Assembly: GCA_020740775.1 (NCBI GenBank) | Contig: JAHEWK010000002.1 | Coordinates: 4,030,001 to 4,094,000 of the forward strand | Length of the DNA stretch: 64,000 nucleotides | Source of the DNA: Ilyonectria destructans | Taxonomy: Eukaryota > Ascomycota > Sordariomycetes > Hypocreales > Nectriaceae | Direction of reading: 5' to 3' | Shown here: one piece after another, positions 1-13,444 of the stretch | How the letters are laid out: each line of letters begins with the position of its first letter | How positions within the stretch are numbered: position 1 is the first letter of the stretch | Notes under the pieces: model-generated | What the model saw: the letters and a program-made list of their open reading frames with translations, nothing else | Databases searched by the model: none | What the model was told of the DNA's origin: nothing | Made by a program: the position numbers and the translations under genes

Positions 1-693
1 GCCCTTTGGCGTTTTTGGCGCAATATGTATATCTTTCGGGGCTCTCCAGGGCTTTCGTCCAGGGCTCTCCTTCACTACACTCCCACTACGCTCGCAGCGC
101 ACTCCCACTGCACTCCCACTGCTAGCCCCAGTCCAGCTGCGGCGCGCACCCCACTGTCTCCAAATTCACGCACGCCTCCCCCCTGTTGGCACCTGGGAGG
201 CCCACACCCACCAGCCCGACGCCCGGGGGGTAGCTTCCTCTTGGCGTCTTTTTGAGTTAGCGCCGACGTCGTGGGTCTGCTGAGACGGGATCTCTAGACC
301 AGACGCCAGACGCAATAGCGACTAGCTCGGGAGGGCTGAAGGATCGGGACCCAGCAGCTGGACCAGGCCTGGAAAGCTCCAGGTCATGGCACAAATGGCA
401 CAAAGCACAAGGAAAGGACGCCAGTGAGAGACCAGAGGCGGCAAGCATTCAAGTTAAGAGACAGAGTGTGTGAGTGTGTGTGTGAGTGACTGAATGAATG
501 CGTTATGTGTGTGGAGAGACGGAGACAAGCGGCGAGCCCAGCGGAAGCAAATGCAGCAGCCAGCAGCAGCCAGCAGCAGCCACCGCGACTATTTCCTCTC
601 CACTCCCACCCTCCCAGCGGCCGGAGCTGGACCCGGAGAGGAGACGAAGAAGGGGGGGGATGGATGGATGGGTGACAAGGCGACTGGCTGCTT

Positions 694-717
694 GCACTAC
701 GCACTACGCACTACGCA
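694..717. repeat. 7-bp tandem repeat (GCACTAC)3
   Basis: Three and a half head-to-tail copies of GCACTAC, immediately left of a GGAT-type microsatellite. Confidence 0.85.
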
Positions 718-731
718 CAATGAATGGGTGA

Positions 732-755
732 ATGGATGGATGGATGGATGGATGG
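732..755. repeat. (ATGG)n microsatellite
   Basis: Six perfect tetranucleotide units. A related shorter GGAT run lies about 70 bp upstream near position 660. It is likely length-polymorphic. Confidence 0.9.
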
Positions 756-3700
756 GCGAGCGAGCGCAAGGTGACGGGACGTGGATTCAGCTCCGGAGGG
801 GCGTGTCTCTATGCAGTACAGCTCCAAGAGAAAACAAGAATAGCAAAGGGGAGAGCAACACGAGCGTTAAACGGGAACAGCGACGAGGCCCTGACTGAAG
901 ACGACGAAGCAGACGCAACCCACCAGAAATGTTGCCCCAAAGTAATGTACCTTAGGATTCCAGCTACAGATGCCACACACTGCAAGTGACTGAGGGCGAC
1001 TGAGTACAATAGCAACTGACATGAATGAGAGCGAGCCTGTGTAGTGTGCGTGCGTGCGCACCATCGACCGGATGTGGACGACAACAAGGATCTGGTCGGT
1101 CTCAGTCGCCGTCGCCCATCTCGCGCGCTCACCTTTTTCCCTGTCCAATTTGACTGGGGCACGCGGGAGCAACAAGCCTCATCCCCATCCCCATCCCCCT
1201 CCATCTCCTCAGTCCCTGCGCTGCTGCGTGGCTGGCCCAGATCGGGAACGGGGTGTGTGGGAGGCTGGACGCCCAGGAGGCCCCAAGACGCCCTACGGCC
1301 TACGGCACGCAAATCACTCCCACGCCTCGTTTCTTTTTCCTCGTCGTCCCTTGGGTCTGGATCTGGTCTGGGTCCAACTGGATCCCCTCAGTGGCCGATG
1401 CCTTTGAGTCTGCGTCTGCGTCGGTGTCTGTGGGCGGTGGTGGCAGGGTCGGTATGGTGTGTGTCATGGGTCATCAACAGGCCTGGGCTGGGGGGCTGAC
1501 AGGCTGGGGGGCGCCAGACCTGCCTTTGAACGTGCGCTTTGCGTACGTAGAATGAAGAAGCAAAGGCATTCTGAGTCGAACAGCATGTATCCCAGCCGCC
1601 GGATCGGTGGGCTTGCCTGGGCTTGCTGGATGAGGCTGTCCGCCTGTCTGTCTACCCCGTGGCGCGAACCGGGCGGCTGGACTATGTTTCTCCTCTCCCC
1701 TGGGAGGCGGCGTGCATCCGTGCAACGGGGGGCGGCGGCGTCAGAAGGCGCCCGCGAGGTGGACGACAAGAACTGCAATGGTGGTGGTGGTACTGTAGTA
1801 ATGATGATGATGATGGAGGTGTCTGAAGCGCAAGCGCAAGCGGGAGCTGAGTGTGTGTTGCGTGCCCCCCCTAAAACGACTCAAAGTCATATTCGTTCAT
1901 ACGCCGGGACCTGGGGAAAACGCCATGGGCATAAGCTTGCCAATTCTGACTAGACCCCGTCTTTTTTTGCTTCCGGTATCCGAGCTGGGGAATTCTCGTC
2001 GCCGGTTCCAGAGATGGGCCCGTCTCAGACGGATCGATAAGCTCGCACAGTCCAGGCACCAGACAACCAAACTCGGAGACGACAGGGTCACCCAGGCCCA
2101 GGCCTCATACTATGTAGAGTCAAACCGGCTGTGGCATCCTGGAGCAGGGGCCGACGGCCGTGCTGTGCGTTTTGTCGTTGACGTGGGATTATAGGGGACC
2201 TTGTCTTGTCTTGCAACAGAGAATGACGGTCCAATGGACAAGGCGAGACGCACGACAGACGCACAACGGGCAAGCCGGGGGTGGGCGAGATAACTAGGGC
2301 ACGCCGCTGAAACCGAAGTGCCGACTGGGTAAGAAGGGTAAGACGGGGGCGAGGGTGTGTCATATCGGACAGAGGACGAGAAGGAGGACGACCAGGAGCA
2401 GAGAGACAGACAATGGACCGAGCCTCACTCAGCAGGTTCAGCTGGATGACAGACATGACAGCTTGGGTCCTTCTCGTCCGACATGACCCTCACATCGAAG
2501 TCCCAAAATAAGCACAGCTGGACTCACGGGGTGATTTGACTGGTGATCTGCTGGAGTTGTTCGCCGCCTCCTTTGGCCAACACGAGATACAAATGCAAAC
2601 TCATCAGACCTAACACAAGACAGCCAGATGCCTCCAACAGAGACAGACTTGGCATGGCATGGGATGCGCAAGACGAAAAGGTCGAGAACGGGTCGAGGCC
2701 ATTCCAAATACCGCCCGTGCATTATCCCTACTCCTCCACAAGACCCGAGGTCCTGGATGCTTGAGTCTTTTTTTAGGGATTCGTTTAATCATCACTCTCC
2801 GGACTTGCCCTTTCCCGGTTCACTGCCCCCCATGCCCATGTACGTGGGATCGCCGTGGGAATGAATTAGCGATCACCAACATGTGTAATACAACGCCAGG
2901 CTATAGGTTTCTCTCAGACCAGGAGCCAATATTTGGGCTAATTTTTCTTCTTCTCTGTCTCATGTCTCAAAAGCCCGCCAGTGCTCAGCCGTCAAGGGTC
3001 CCATGCTCTCTGTACTCGTGGGAAGTGGGAAGGGGGCTGCAGAAGTTGGGTCAGATTTTCTGGATGTCGCCGAGCCCGATGAAAAGGTGAGATACGAGCA
3101 AACAAGATTGAGACGAGCCAGGGCAGGGGACGCGAAGGGGGGTGTTGAGCTAGCCAGTGACGAGGGGAAAGGCAGCAGCAGCAGAAGAAGGAGAAGAAAA
3201 AAAAATCATAAATGGAGATTGGCGTGAAGAATTTGCTTGCTCAATCGAGGAGGGCCCTGAAAATATCGATTTGTCCTGTACCATGATGCTACGGTGCGCC
3301 TACCTAGCAGCCCCCCCTGGAGCGCTGAGCTCCCAGGCCCAGCTGCGGGCTGCGCTGTGGTGGTGCGCTGCAACGCAACAACAGGGACGTGGGTGCCTGT
3401 GCGGTGTCAGGGGTGGGAGCGACGGGGCCCCTTGAGCATTCCCCAGATGTAAGAGCGGGCGCCCTCACGATTTGGGTTGGATTTCGCGAATTGAGTCTGA
3501 GTTTTCAGTCTTTCCCTTGCGGCCCTGGTTGTTGAGGCACGCATTCTCCGAGGACCCGCCCAACTGGCTGGCGATCGGGATCAGAGAACCAGAGGGCGAT
3601 CACAGATCGTGGATCAGGCGTTGCCGTGCTGCATGTCTCCTCCACTGGTCTGTCTCGCAGTCTGGTTTCTCAGTCTGTCGGGATCCCGGACGGGCCTAGT

Positions 3701-3860
3701 TCCCAGAACGTCAAGACTTTGTTGACCATGACACCGCACAGCATCATGCTGCTGCGACTCGCATCCATGATCCTGCCGCGTCCTAATTATCTTGTCTCTC
3801 TCGCCTCCGCCGCTGCCCCTGCCCGCCGTCCTGATCACCAACCACGTCCCCCGGTCGTCC

Positions 3861-3892
3861 CAGTCGCAGTCGCAGTCCCGGTCCCGGTCCCC
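3861..3892. repeat. CAGTCG / CCGGTC short tandem repeats
   Basis: Three CAGTCG-like hexamers followed directly by CCGGTC-type hexamers, a compound six-base repeat in non-coding DNA. Confidence 0.75.
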
Positions 3893-5099
3893 CTGCTCCT
3901 ATATCCACGTCCATCCTCCATGATCCAGCCTGCATCCTCCAGCGTCAAGCGTCAAGCAACTGTGAGGCGCACGCCCCCTCCACAGAAACCACGGGCCACA
4001 GCTAGGGGACCGGGGGGGCACACTTATTAGCCCTTGGCTGCTTCTCTGTTGAGCCATTCCGCCGCCATCGACGGATAGGCTCAGCCATGCCGACCCAGCT
4101 CTTGGGAACACATCGAAAATGAGGCGCTCGACTCCCGTCCTTGACGCAGGTCGCGCGTCCGCCGTCGCAAAAAGAGGCGGTTCTCTCTGGCGTGACAACC
4201 ACCCACCCCGGCGCCCCCCCTTGCAACCCTCTGCTATTGTCGCCGCCTCGCCGCCCCAAGCGGGCAAGACGACGGAGGTCCAACTGGGTCATAAGCCCAC
4301 CAAAGTTTACTCCCAGTGGGGGAACCAGCTCGCTGGAATGGACGCGGGATGGAATCAGCATAGCACAGCTTGCGCGCCCGCTAGTAACCCGTCTACGGTC
4401 TCCTCACCAAGTCCAGTCCGGTCGATGAGAAGAAGCACGTACGTACTATGTATGGATACGTACGAAGTACTCCCCGTCGGCGCGTCCGGCAGAGTGAGGC
4501 ACGATTCGTTCATCCTTTTCGTACTCCGTCCTAGATGTCCAGCGCTGTCACTCTGGCTCTCGCCTTCAATGCACAAGGGGGTGTGCGATGCGGCTGCATC
4601 CAGTGAGAGCCAATCCCAAGAACCAGCCCATGGCATGACTCTCCGGTGCTTGCACAGGCGCTCCTCGATCTGGCATAGCCCACCTTCAGCTATTCCCCGT
4701 TGCTCCAATAAACTCGGCCCGGAATGATCTGCTCATGGAAAACCACCCCCCGGCACCTGCACCACACGCTCACACGCACCACCCAGGTTTCCCAGTGTGT
4801 GTCTCCACGTCTGCGCCAGGTGTTCCCTCGTCTGCTTTCTTTTTCGTGAATAAATCTCAGATTTTCGTTCTTATTTTATTTTCAATTGCCGTGCTTTGCG
4901 ATTGCGTTCAGTACGAAGCACACGACCAATTAACATCCGTACCCCAGCACCGATCGGGTCCCGGGACGGGCGGGTCTGTGCAACAAACAATACGTATTCT
5001 CTCTTGGTGAACCATTGATATTACTAGCTCTGGTGGTGGATATTGGCATTTTGACTCAGGTCCCCGAAGCCCGCATATCCCGCGCCATGGACAATACGT

Positions 5100-5129
5100 A
5101 CTCGCAGTGACCACACTCGCAGTGACCAC
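5100..5129. repeat. Perfect 15-bp tandem duplication
   Basis: The unit ACTCGCAGTGACCAC is present twice without a gap. It lies in the gene-poor left region and has no evident function. Confidence 0.9.
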
Positions 5130-5753
5130 ATAGTACCGCATGGATGTGTTGCCCATGTCATCCATCCTGGTCTTGGCACCGCCGTTGATGCTAGGGATCT
5201 TGGACCGGTGTCAGAGGTTGGATGCGAGGCCCAAAGCTGTCTGCCATTGCATTAGCTAGGGCGCTAGCTGGCCTCTTAGTTTGTTGCCTTTGAACTGCCG
5301 GCCGTGCTCAGTGGTCACATATCCTTCACTTTTACGTGACTTTCCTCTTCTCTATCAGCCTTTGTTGGCGTCCGGGGGTAGCCGTGATCCGGATTCCCTC
5401 AACAAGAAGCGCTAGGTACCTAGTTGGTAGATCCAAAGCAGGTACTTGCTGCACCTACGCAACCGAGTTAGCGCGGGCGAGGCGATCACAGAGCAGCTTG
5501 ACCAAAGCCGGGCCTGGTTTCTGCAAATACCATCGAACAACATTGAAGACACATTCGTGGCAACATGTCTCCGCCGCCCCAAGGAGAAGACTAATTACTG
5601 GGGAGGACAAGTAGAAAGCGCACTGCACACCACACACACCCGCGAGCTAGCACCAGATCCAACACACGGCACGCCGGACGTGGCATCCGCGCCCCTTCCA
5701 CCCCCGGCCTGTTGCGTAGTCGGTGCGCCCCGGCAAGTAGCCCGCAAGCCCAG

Positions 5754-5790
5754 CAGCCAACCAGCCAGCCAACCAGCCAGCCATCCAGCC
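5754..5790. repeat. CCAGCCAA-type microsatellite
   Basis: Imperfect repeats of CAGC/CAAC/CAGC tetramers in a C-rich strand. Confidence 0.75.
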
Positions 5791-8700
5791 CTCTGTAACG
5801 GTCCGTCGACGACGAACAGGATGATCCTTCACTATCCTTTACTGCAGATTGCCCAGGCATCGGGAGGGCGTTTTTAACTACACCACTAGGGGGGGTAGCC
5901 CCCAGATTGTGGCCTGGGGTTGAAGACCTGGCCGTCTTGGCCAACTGCCGTCATCGACAGCCTGTTTTGCTGTTTTGCCATGATGCTCTGAGGTGCCGAG
6001 GGTCAAACACGCAACACACGGCGGGTCGGGTCCACGACGACGAGAAACGTCGTACGTACCAGCTTCGTACCCAGTTGGGTACTCTCACCTGAAAGCTTGC
6101 ATGGGCCAGCTGGTGCGTGCGAGCATGACCCCCAACCTTGTTGTGCGCCAGCCAATCTCGTCCCAACGTCGAGGCTCCCACCAACAACAACAGTGCTGCA
6201 TCCAATACTCAGCGTGTACGGCTGAGGTACAGCGTCGTCCGCGCCCAGCAGGCTCAGCAGGCTGCGATACATTAGCAGTGGCATCTCTGGTGGCCGCCCG
6301 GGGGCGTGACGACTTGGTCCCCGCCAGGCTCATTGAAGCCAAACCTTCCTCTCCCCCTTCCCCCTTCTCGCCATCGCCGTCTTTGGGTTCGCATTGGTTA
6401 GTGCCAATGCGTGGACACTGCACTTGCATCGCCGTAGCTTGGGTCCAGACTCAGCTGAGGTGCATGGACCAGGGGGTGACAGGTGGAAATGGCTCAGCGT
6501 CGTCTCTGCATCCGTGCTGTGACGCCTACCTCGCTCCGGCCTCTGTGCGCAACGACGCCACCAAGAGCGAGCAGCTGTCGCCGGATCCATCAATATACTA
6601 CTATGCAGTACGTACGGTCCATTGGGTCTGGGGATCTGAGCTATTGGATCCCGTGGCCTGCAAGTGGCCATCCACGATCCATCGCACAGGTTGTGTCCCA
6701 CAGATCACTGTGCGTCCGATGCACCCATCCGCTCGCTCGTCGTCATGTCCCGAAAGACCAAGCGCCATCGCCGAGGCGTCAGAATGACAATGGGAACTGA
6801 GCGATGGAGAGACAATAGGATGCGGTTACACGGCACGGGCGCACGTCCCGAGCAGGAACTAGGACTAAGGACAACAGGAGAGACAATTTGTGGTCGAGCT
6901 GTCACTATGCCTAAAATTGGAACCTGTAATCTCTCTATCTCTCGCGAGCTGGTAGATTACGTAGTCGATTCTTCGACCATTGAAGCGCGGATTCATGATA
7001 TGAGCCCCCAGGATGCGGTGCTGGGAGGGTGCTTACTCACCAACCCTCCCCGTTCCAGTTCCAGCAGCGACTTGGAGTGAGACCTCGTCACATGGCCAAG
7101 CTCGTCTAAGATTCCCAGATGCGGGCAAGGCTAGCAGTCTTGTCTCGACCTTAATCTCCTTTCCGCTTAGCCCGTGCGGGAGAGGCATTGGGGTATCGCG
7201 AGTGGGAGTTGGTTCTCGGTCGCCCCATTGCGGTATGGTATGGGGCTCGGGCTGGATCCATCAGCCACGTTCGTCGATCATCAACGTCGATTCATTGTCC
7301 GGAATGAAAGGTTGAATAGACCATTGCCGCCATGGCTTGTCAAAGGCCCAGGCTTGTTGGTTCTGTAGGCTCAGAGTTGCCATTCAGAAAAGACGTGTTG
7401 GACTTAGTATGAGGCGATTGCTATTGTCGCTGAATCGGGGGCGCAATGGGTACATCGCCCCAGCCGCCCAATCGAAGCTTGGGACGAGATGACAGCCATT
7501 GTGGCATCCATTGTGGCATCCATTTGGCTGGCTGTGTGCCCTCCCATTCATGTCTCTCTGACCCGCCTGCGTCATCAACCTTGTTCAACGCCATGCATTC
7601 AGTCGCTTTGGAGGATTGTGCCACCGGGTTCCCTTCCCATGGTACCGGGCTTGCAATGGGCTCGAGGGTGGTGCGCCTTCTGATGCATGCCACCGCTCCA
7701 TGGCGACAACGTTGGCATTGTGGAAATCGTTGCCCACACAAAGGCGTCAATCATCCCTAGTCGTCCCTATCGCGGGCGTTCATTAGACATGAGCCAGCAG
7801 GTATCCACATTGAAATGTCTCTGATTATTCTACCGGAGAACTAAGAACCTTTCAAGCGAAACCGTTCTGATGTTCCCTGGTCAAACCGTTGATGGGAGGG
7901 GTCATGGCTTGAAGATGGGCCAGAACAAAGGCATCGTTCTGCGGAGCATATCGCCCCGCCAGCGCTCTCGACGTAGTACTACGGAGCATGCAAGGGCGAC
8001 CACCTAGTAATGTGATACTGGTACACTGGGTTCTGTATGGAGGGAGCCCAGCGATTTGGGCCCATGCCAAACATCAGACCCAGGCTTGGTCAACCATGTA
8101 GAGATGCCCGGCAGCGGCATCTGCCAAACGGCCATGTAGGGGCCCCTCGCTCTGCTTGATGAAGATCTCGGGCCCCATTTTGTGGATAGTTTCGACCCAG
8201 TCGGCCGACTTGCAGGTTGATTCCAAGTTTGTTTACTATCACATGCTTGTGCTCGCTCTTCTCCGCACATGAAGTCATCGTTTGAAGATGTGAAAGCTCT
8301 CGCAATGAGCCGTCTACTAAGGTCAGTAGTAAGACAGCCTAGGCGCACTAGGCATCACGAGGGTCAAAGGTGTGCCCTGCCACAGATCAGTTAATAAATG
8401 TGCCGCTAGGGTTTGCACCTTGTTCCAATAGAAGGCACCCAAACTCCCCAACGAGTCCATTTTTAGGAAGGTCCTAATTCGCTGTGTTGACATTTATTCA
8501 CGATGATGGCACTTCCCATCCATCAAGAGTGGCTTCCCAGCTGTCACAAGGAGCACAGGCTGACTAAGGTGCTTAGCTCGGGCACTGTACTAAGCACACA
8601 CTGTGGTGCACACAGCAATCCATCCGCACTCCACACGGACACCCAGATGGTGCATGGATCTCGACCAGCCCCTGTCAAGAGGCTGCGGAATGCTGCCGCC

Positions 8701-11700
8701 ACAGTCAAAGCCAAGATGTCCTCGGGAACCCCTTTCTGGGGTCGGGACGCCATGGGCAAGCCCGGTTAGCCGGGCTGGATGCTTGACCGTGGGAGCCGAC
8801 CGAAATCGATAGCTTGCTTGGCTTCAGGGTTTCTCCAAACATCATCAACGTCCGGTCTCAACGAATCTCTACTTCGCTCGGTCGTTCGCCGACGTTTTCG
8901 GAATGGGCGAACGCTTAGTCGCCCCTTCACTTTTCCGGGTCCAGCAATTGATGTTACCAGTCAGCTAATGCTCAATGCTGAGGTACGAATATTCCAAAGT
9001 ACTTCGCACGTAGTAACCTCTCACAGCCTCATTGCCAATCAACTTCGATCGGAGGACCAACGGAATTGACCCTCGCGCCCCCCGGTCGACCTGGACAACA
9101 GGCCAGCTTCATCGCCTCCGAGACCCCAGTTGACGGACGGTGAGGTGGGACAACTAATGTCTCCGCTGACTTAACTCTGGACAACGACACACCACTCCCA
9201 TTGTGGACCGATGGAACAGTTGCCGCGACTGGCCCTAGGCTCAATCAACACCCCGTTGTCCGTGAGATGCCTCTGCACAAAGCTGCTTCTGTCATTGCAA
9301 GAGTCGCTAGGATGTCGCGTAAACCCCATGGGTTGCTCTGGGTTGCACCCTTGGTGCATTCTGCCCTCAACGCGCAGGAGGGAATCGGCGTCATCCAGTC
9401 AATCAACTGTGGCGATCTTGTCCTGTCCAGACGAAACACTGTCCCATGTGCCAGAGCAAGATCCCCAAAGCCAGGGGCCTCTCCATGCTAACCGCAAGCC
9501 ATCCGTGTGCCAAACTAACTAGGTGGCCCACCAGATTGATGGCGTCTGCCGTGGGTGGGGCCATCCCCTCAGAGAGGAGCAGTAGGCGATAAGGCTAACG
9601 GGAAAAAACGTCACGCCTATGCAAACTCCATTCGTTAGCACATGAGTCTAAGCATTGAGGGAGCGGGGATCGTGCCATAAGGCGGAGCACCGAGGGCCTT
9701 GACCAAAGATCGAGACCATTCGACCAAGGCTATCCTGGTCGGCCGTCGCAGGCGGATTGCTCGTGCATCCCGGTAGTACGGGACGTGCCAGATCCAGCGC
9801 CCCACGTCGCATGGATGCAGATTCCTCCTCATCCGAGGCTATCGCTGTTCGATCATGAAAATCTTCAATTGGCCGGTCATGAGCGCAGTCAAGGCTACCC
9901 GGGGTCAAGGCCCCCCGGAGAGTCGTCCCACCCAGATTCCGTCTTAGGCAATACGCGAGATTTGGCGAGCAGGTGAGAGAACAAAGTCGGTGTTTGATGC
10001 CAAGCTCTGACGACATGCACAGGTGTTGGTGTGGGAGGAGACCTTCGGCTCAAGGGCAACTTGAAGAGACCGGGTCTGAATCAGGCCTCATCCGTTATTA
10101 CTGCTTTCGAACGGTGCACAGCGGAAACAGCGATTGAGGTCATTCGTCTCCGCGGCCGCCTCGGCTCGCGCAGGCAACCGGGACGGGGCTGTCACCGCTG
10201 CACGTACGCGCTGAGCCTGGAGCCATCGCAATACACGGAGCTGTTGTGGAAGCGTCACACGACCAGGGACAAGACGCAGACAAAAAGAGATTCCATCGGG
10301 GGTCAGTTGCCAGGTCTGTACGAGGGACATTTATGCAACCCAAAGCCTCGGGACCGACCAGTGCGCGTGGCTGTGTTGTTTCTCTAACTGTCTCTCTCAA
10401 GTTCCCCCTGTACGACACACCAGTCCACTGAGCATTGGATGGAGTACCAGGGCTACAAATGCTGTGCGCGGTACTTCCACCACGACATAGTGGACAGCCG
10501 GGAACTGCGGTCGCCTCGTCATTTTTTGCTTCTTCTCCCATCACAGAGGCCTGGGGCTAGATTACCCACGCAAGCGTTTAGCATCGCAGGAGCAGATGGA
10601 CCTGCATGGGCAAATGTGATGCCTCATTCACTAACCTCTCGAAGTGTGGATGGGGAAACCGTTCAGCACGTGGAGCAGCGTCTTGGCTGCTGAGACTTGA
10701 GAACAGCTGAGCGCTAACAGCGCCTTCTGCAAACCCTTGCTGGAGGGCCTCCGCGAAGTGACGGCGATGTCTACCAGGAGAGACAAGCTCTCGGAGACCT
10801 AACGAGGTTTGGATTTATTGATTTTGCCAGGTGAGGTCGGCCGCTCTGTGTGGCTCACTAGCAACTCCCTTGGATCAGGTTGCAGAACGGGGCACACATC
10901 CGGCCAGCATGAGGTCTGTTGGCACGGTGGAGAAATGCTCTCATCGACTCCCTCAAATGGCGGATGATCTGCACTCATGATCCCTGCGCCGATCGTCCCT
11001 GGTGGCGTCTCTCTCCCAAGCCCATCGACAAGGCTTACCGGGCCTAGGCGCTTTGTCGAGACGTTGTGTGTGCCAGCATCAGCCGCCTTCTGCTACCAGG
11101 CCGACCTTCAATTGAACTCTACTCCTTGACGAAGTATACGAAATTTCGGATGGGGAGCACAGTGGCCAAGGATTCAAGGGCTGGTACCAAACGTGTCACA
11201 CCGTCAGCCTGACCTAATGTCTGAGCTTGAACACATGCACACAGAGCCTAAGGAAATGCCCAGGGTACCTGTTTCTGATTGGTTATGCATGGTCTAATCC
11301 CCTGTCTCAGTTGGGGACCATCGTGGAATTACTTTTTTCTTCCTCTTTCACTTGCTTGTCCTCCGTCGCTCTCGATCTCTCTGCCTTGGGAGATTATCTG
11401 GAGAGGAATTGGCTTGAGAAGCACCTGTGTGTTTACCCCGGGCCGTCTTGGCTGGACGGGAAACATTTGATATTGGGAGCTCGAAGTTTCTCATATCATG
11501 TAGCCTTACGGCACGGACATAGGGTCACCGTACCCAGGGATGTCTATCCTGGACGCCAGCAATGCAAAGGCTCACCCAGTTAGAGTGACAGCCCGCGCGC
11601 CACACGCGCCCGGAGCGCACTACCGAAGTACGTGCAATCTCTAAGGGGTACGTACCACGCCGTATGTACAGAGTAAGCCCACGCCGTCCGCCTCCCAAAT

Positions 11701-13444
11701 GCCGGGACCACTCCTAAGCCCTAGGGGCGCCGCGCCAACAGGCATGTACAAAGTACAGTGTGCCTTGTGCCTGTGCGTGCATTTGCTTCCTTGTGCTCGC
11801 AGCTTTAGTGCGGCCTCCCAGGGAGCCGTTATAGGCGGAGGGGCGGGGCGGCTGAGCTCGTTGCTTTTCAGACGCGGATCATTGGAGGAGCGGATGGGAA
11901 ATTGACAGCAGGGCTCTGGTGTGCGCCGAGCGAGATTGGGTTGAGCTGAAGGATTGCAGCACTGCAGGAGGGCGGGTTGAGGCATGTCAGCTCCTGGCCT
12001 GCGTCAGCCGTCTTGAATCAACCGACTCAAAGGACGGGTGGCTAGAACAAGGGACGGAGGCATACGAAGCGAAGTATATGCAGACGGTCCATGGTAAAAC
12101 CCGGCGTAAACGGGAGGTTTTGCGTCTCAGCCGTCCGTGTGAGTCCTTCCGGAGAGCGTTTGTTGCAGCTTGTTTCTGGACTTGGCTCGGAAGGCTGGAT
12201 CAGCAGCCGGGAGATTCAAGGCTCGTCCCGGTAAGGAGATCTATCACACCGTGTTGATCATGCCGCAACCGTCCCCTCCGCGGCGCTGGGAGGCCTGTCT
12301 CCGGGAGAGACTCCTGTGTAGCCGGTCACGCAGGTCGTCATCGCCGTGTCGTCGTCGTCGTTCAGCTGGGTGGGCTAGTCCTCACTCGGCCATCGGTACA
12401 CTAATGCCGTCAAGCCCAGCCCCTCGGGCGCGGCTGTTGACTACCGGTATTGGGTCTGGAGAGTGCGGGTTGGTGCAGGAGTTGGTTATAGGGCTTGGTG
12501 GCTGACGAGGAACCGGAGCTGACGGCCCCCAGCGCATTGCAGCAGCATGCCTGTTGTTGAGATGGCCATTCAAATGACGTCTACTTTGGGTCGTGCGGAC
12601 CACAGTTAAGGCCGTCGGGATGGCATCAACGCACGCTATCCCTGCCCATCTCCTCAACTAGTCTCTGCCTGCCGGCCGTTGGGGGTAGATCCCGGAAGAC
12701 TTGCCGCTGACCATACGAAATGGAGTTTTGGGGACAGACTTACGGAATTTGCCATGATGGCAGACGATCCTTGCAAATTGCCCATCTCCGTCTGACTTAC
12801 TCCGTATTCCACGGCTGCTTATCCGTACTCTCCCCGCCGGTTGCGGAGGGCTTGGCTCTGGGGCACGTACCAGGATGAGATCTCAGAGAGCCCATTCTCA
12901 CGGTCCACCACGGCACTTGGGTCGTGACGGCAATTACGTACACTAACCCGACTGAACAGAATATGCTTAAGTTCGTTGCTTGGCGAGAGAGAGGACGGAC
13001 TGTTTTAGGTAGTCGGTGCTGTTTGGGCCCAACATGAGAGGTTGTTGGTGCTGTACTCCGGACTGGGAGTTGGGGCGACTGTAAGTCGGAGGCGGCGCGT
13101 GGCCGAAACGGTTCCGCAACCGTCGTCTGCTCGGACGTCCGAGTGGTGTATCAGCAGCAGCAACAACAACACTTGGAGCCTCAAACGCGCTTCACCACCC
13201 GTAAAAAGACGACATCGGACCGTCTGCTTCACCGAACTGCCGCTCCTCTTTCCGAACCGAAGCTGCAAGCATTGCCAGCAGCATGGATTTCCTCCTCCGC
13301 CGTCACGTGGCTCGGTCCCCGCAAGGGCCGAGCAGTCGGCCTCTTACAACCATCTATATGAGCCGATGGATGCATCATGGCTGTTGCTTCCTCGTTCACT
13401 CGAGCGGGGTTACCAGTGTAGCTTCGAGAGCCAATTCCTGAATC

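Larger units (their letters stand above)
1..13444. other. 13.4 kb gene-poor stretch
   Basis: I find no gene here that I can support. Open frames are short, overlap on both strands, lack recognisable domains and do not join through convincing introns. The stretch carries several simple repeats, listed separately, and many TACGTA/GTACGTA and ACTCCGTA-like words. There is no transposase, reverse transcriptase or terminal repeat that I can recognise, and no tRNA. The base composition is not AT-rich, so it does not look like a heavily mutated repeat. It could hold long promoters, non-coding transcripts or decayed genes; the sequence alone does not say which. Confidence 0.5.

Noticed and set aside
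8074..8232. Minus-strand open segment of about 52 codons with protein-like composition
   Set aside because: It has no start codon, no recognisable domain, and no convincing splice site to extend it; open stretches of this size arise by chance in this base composition.
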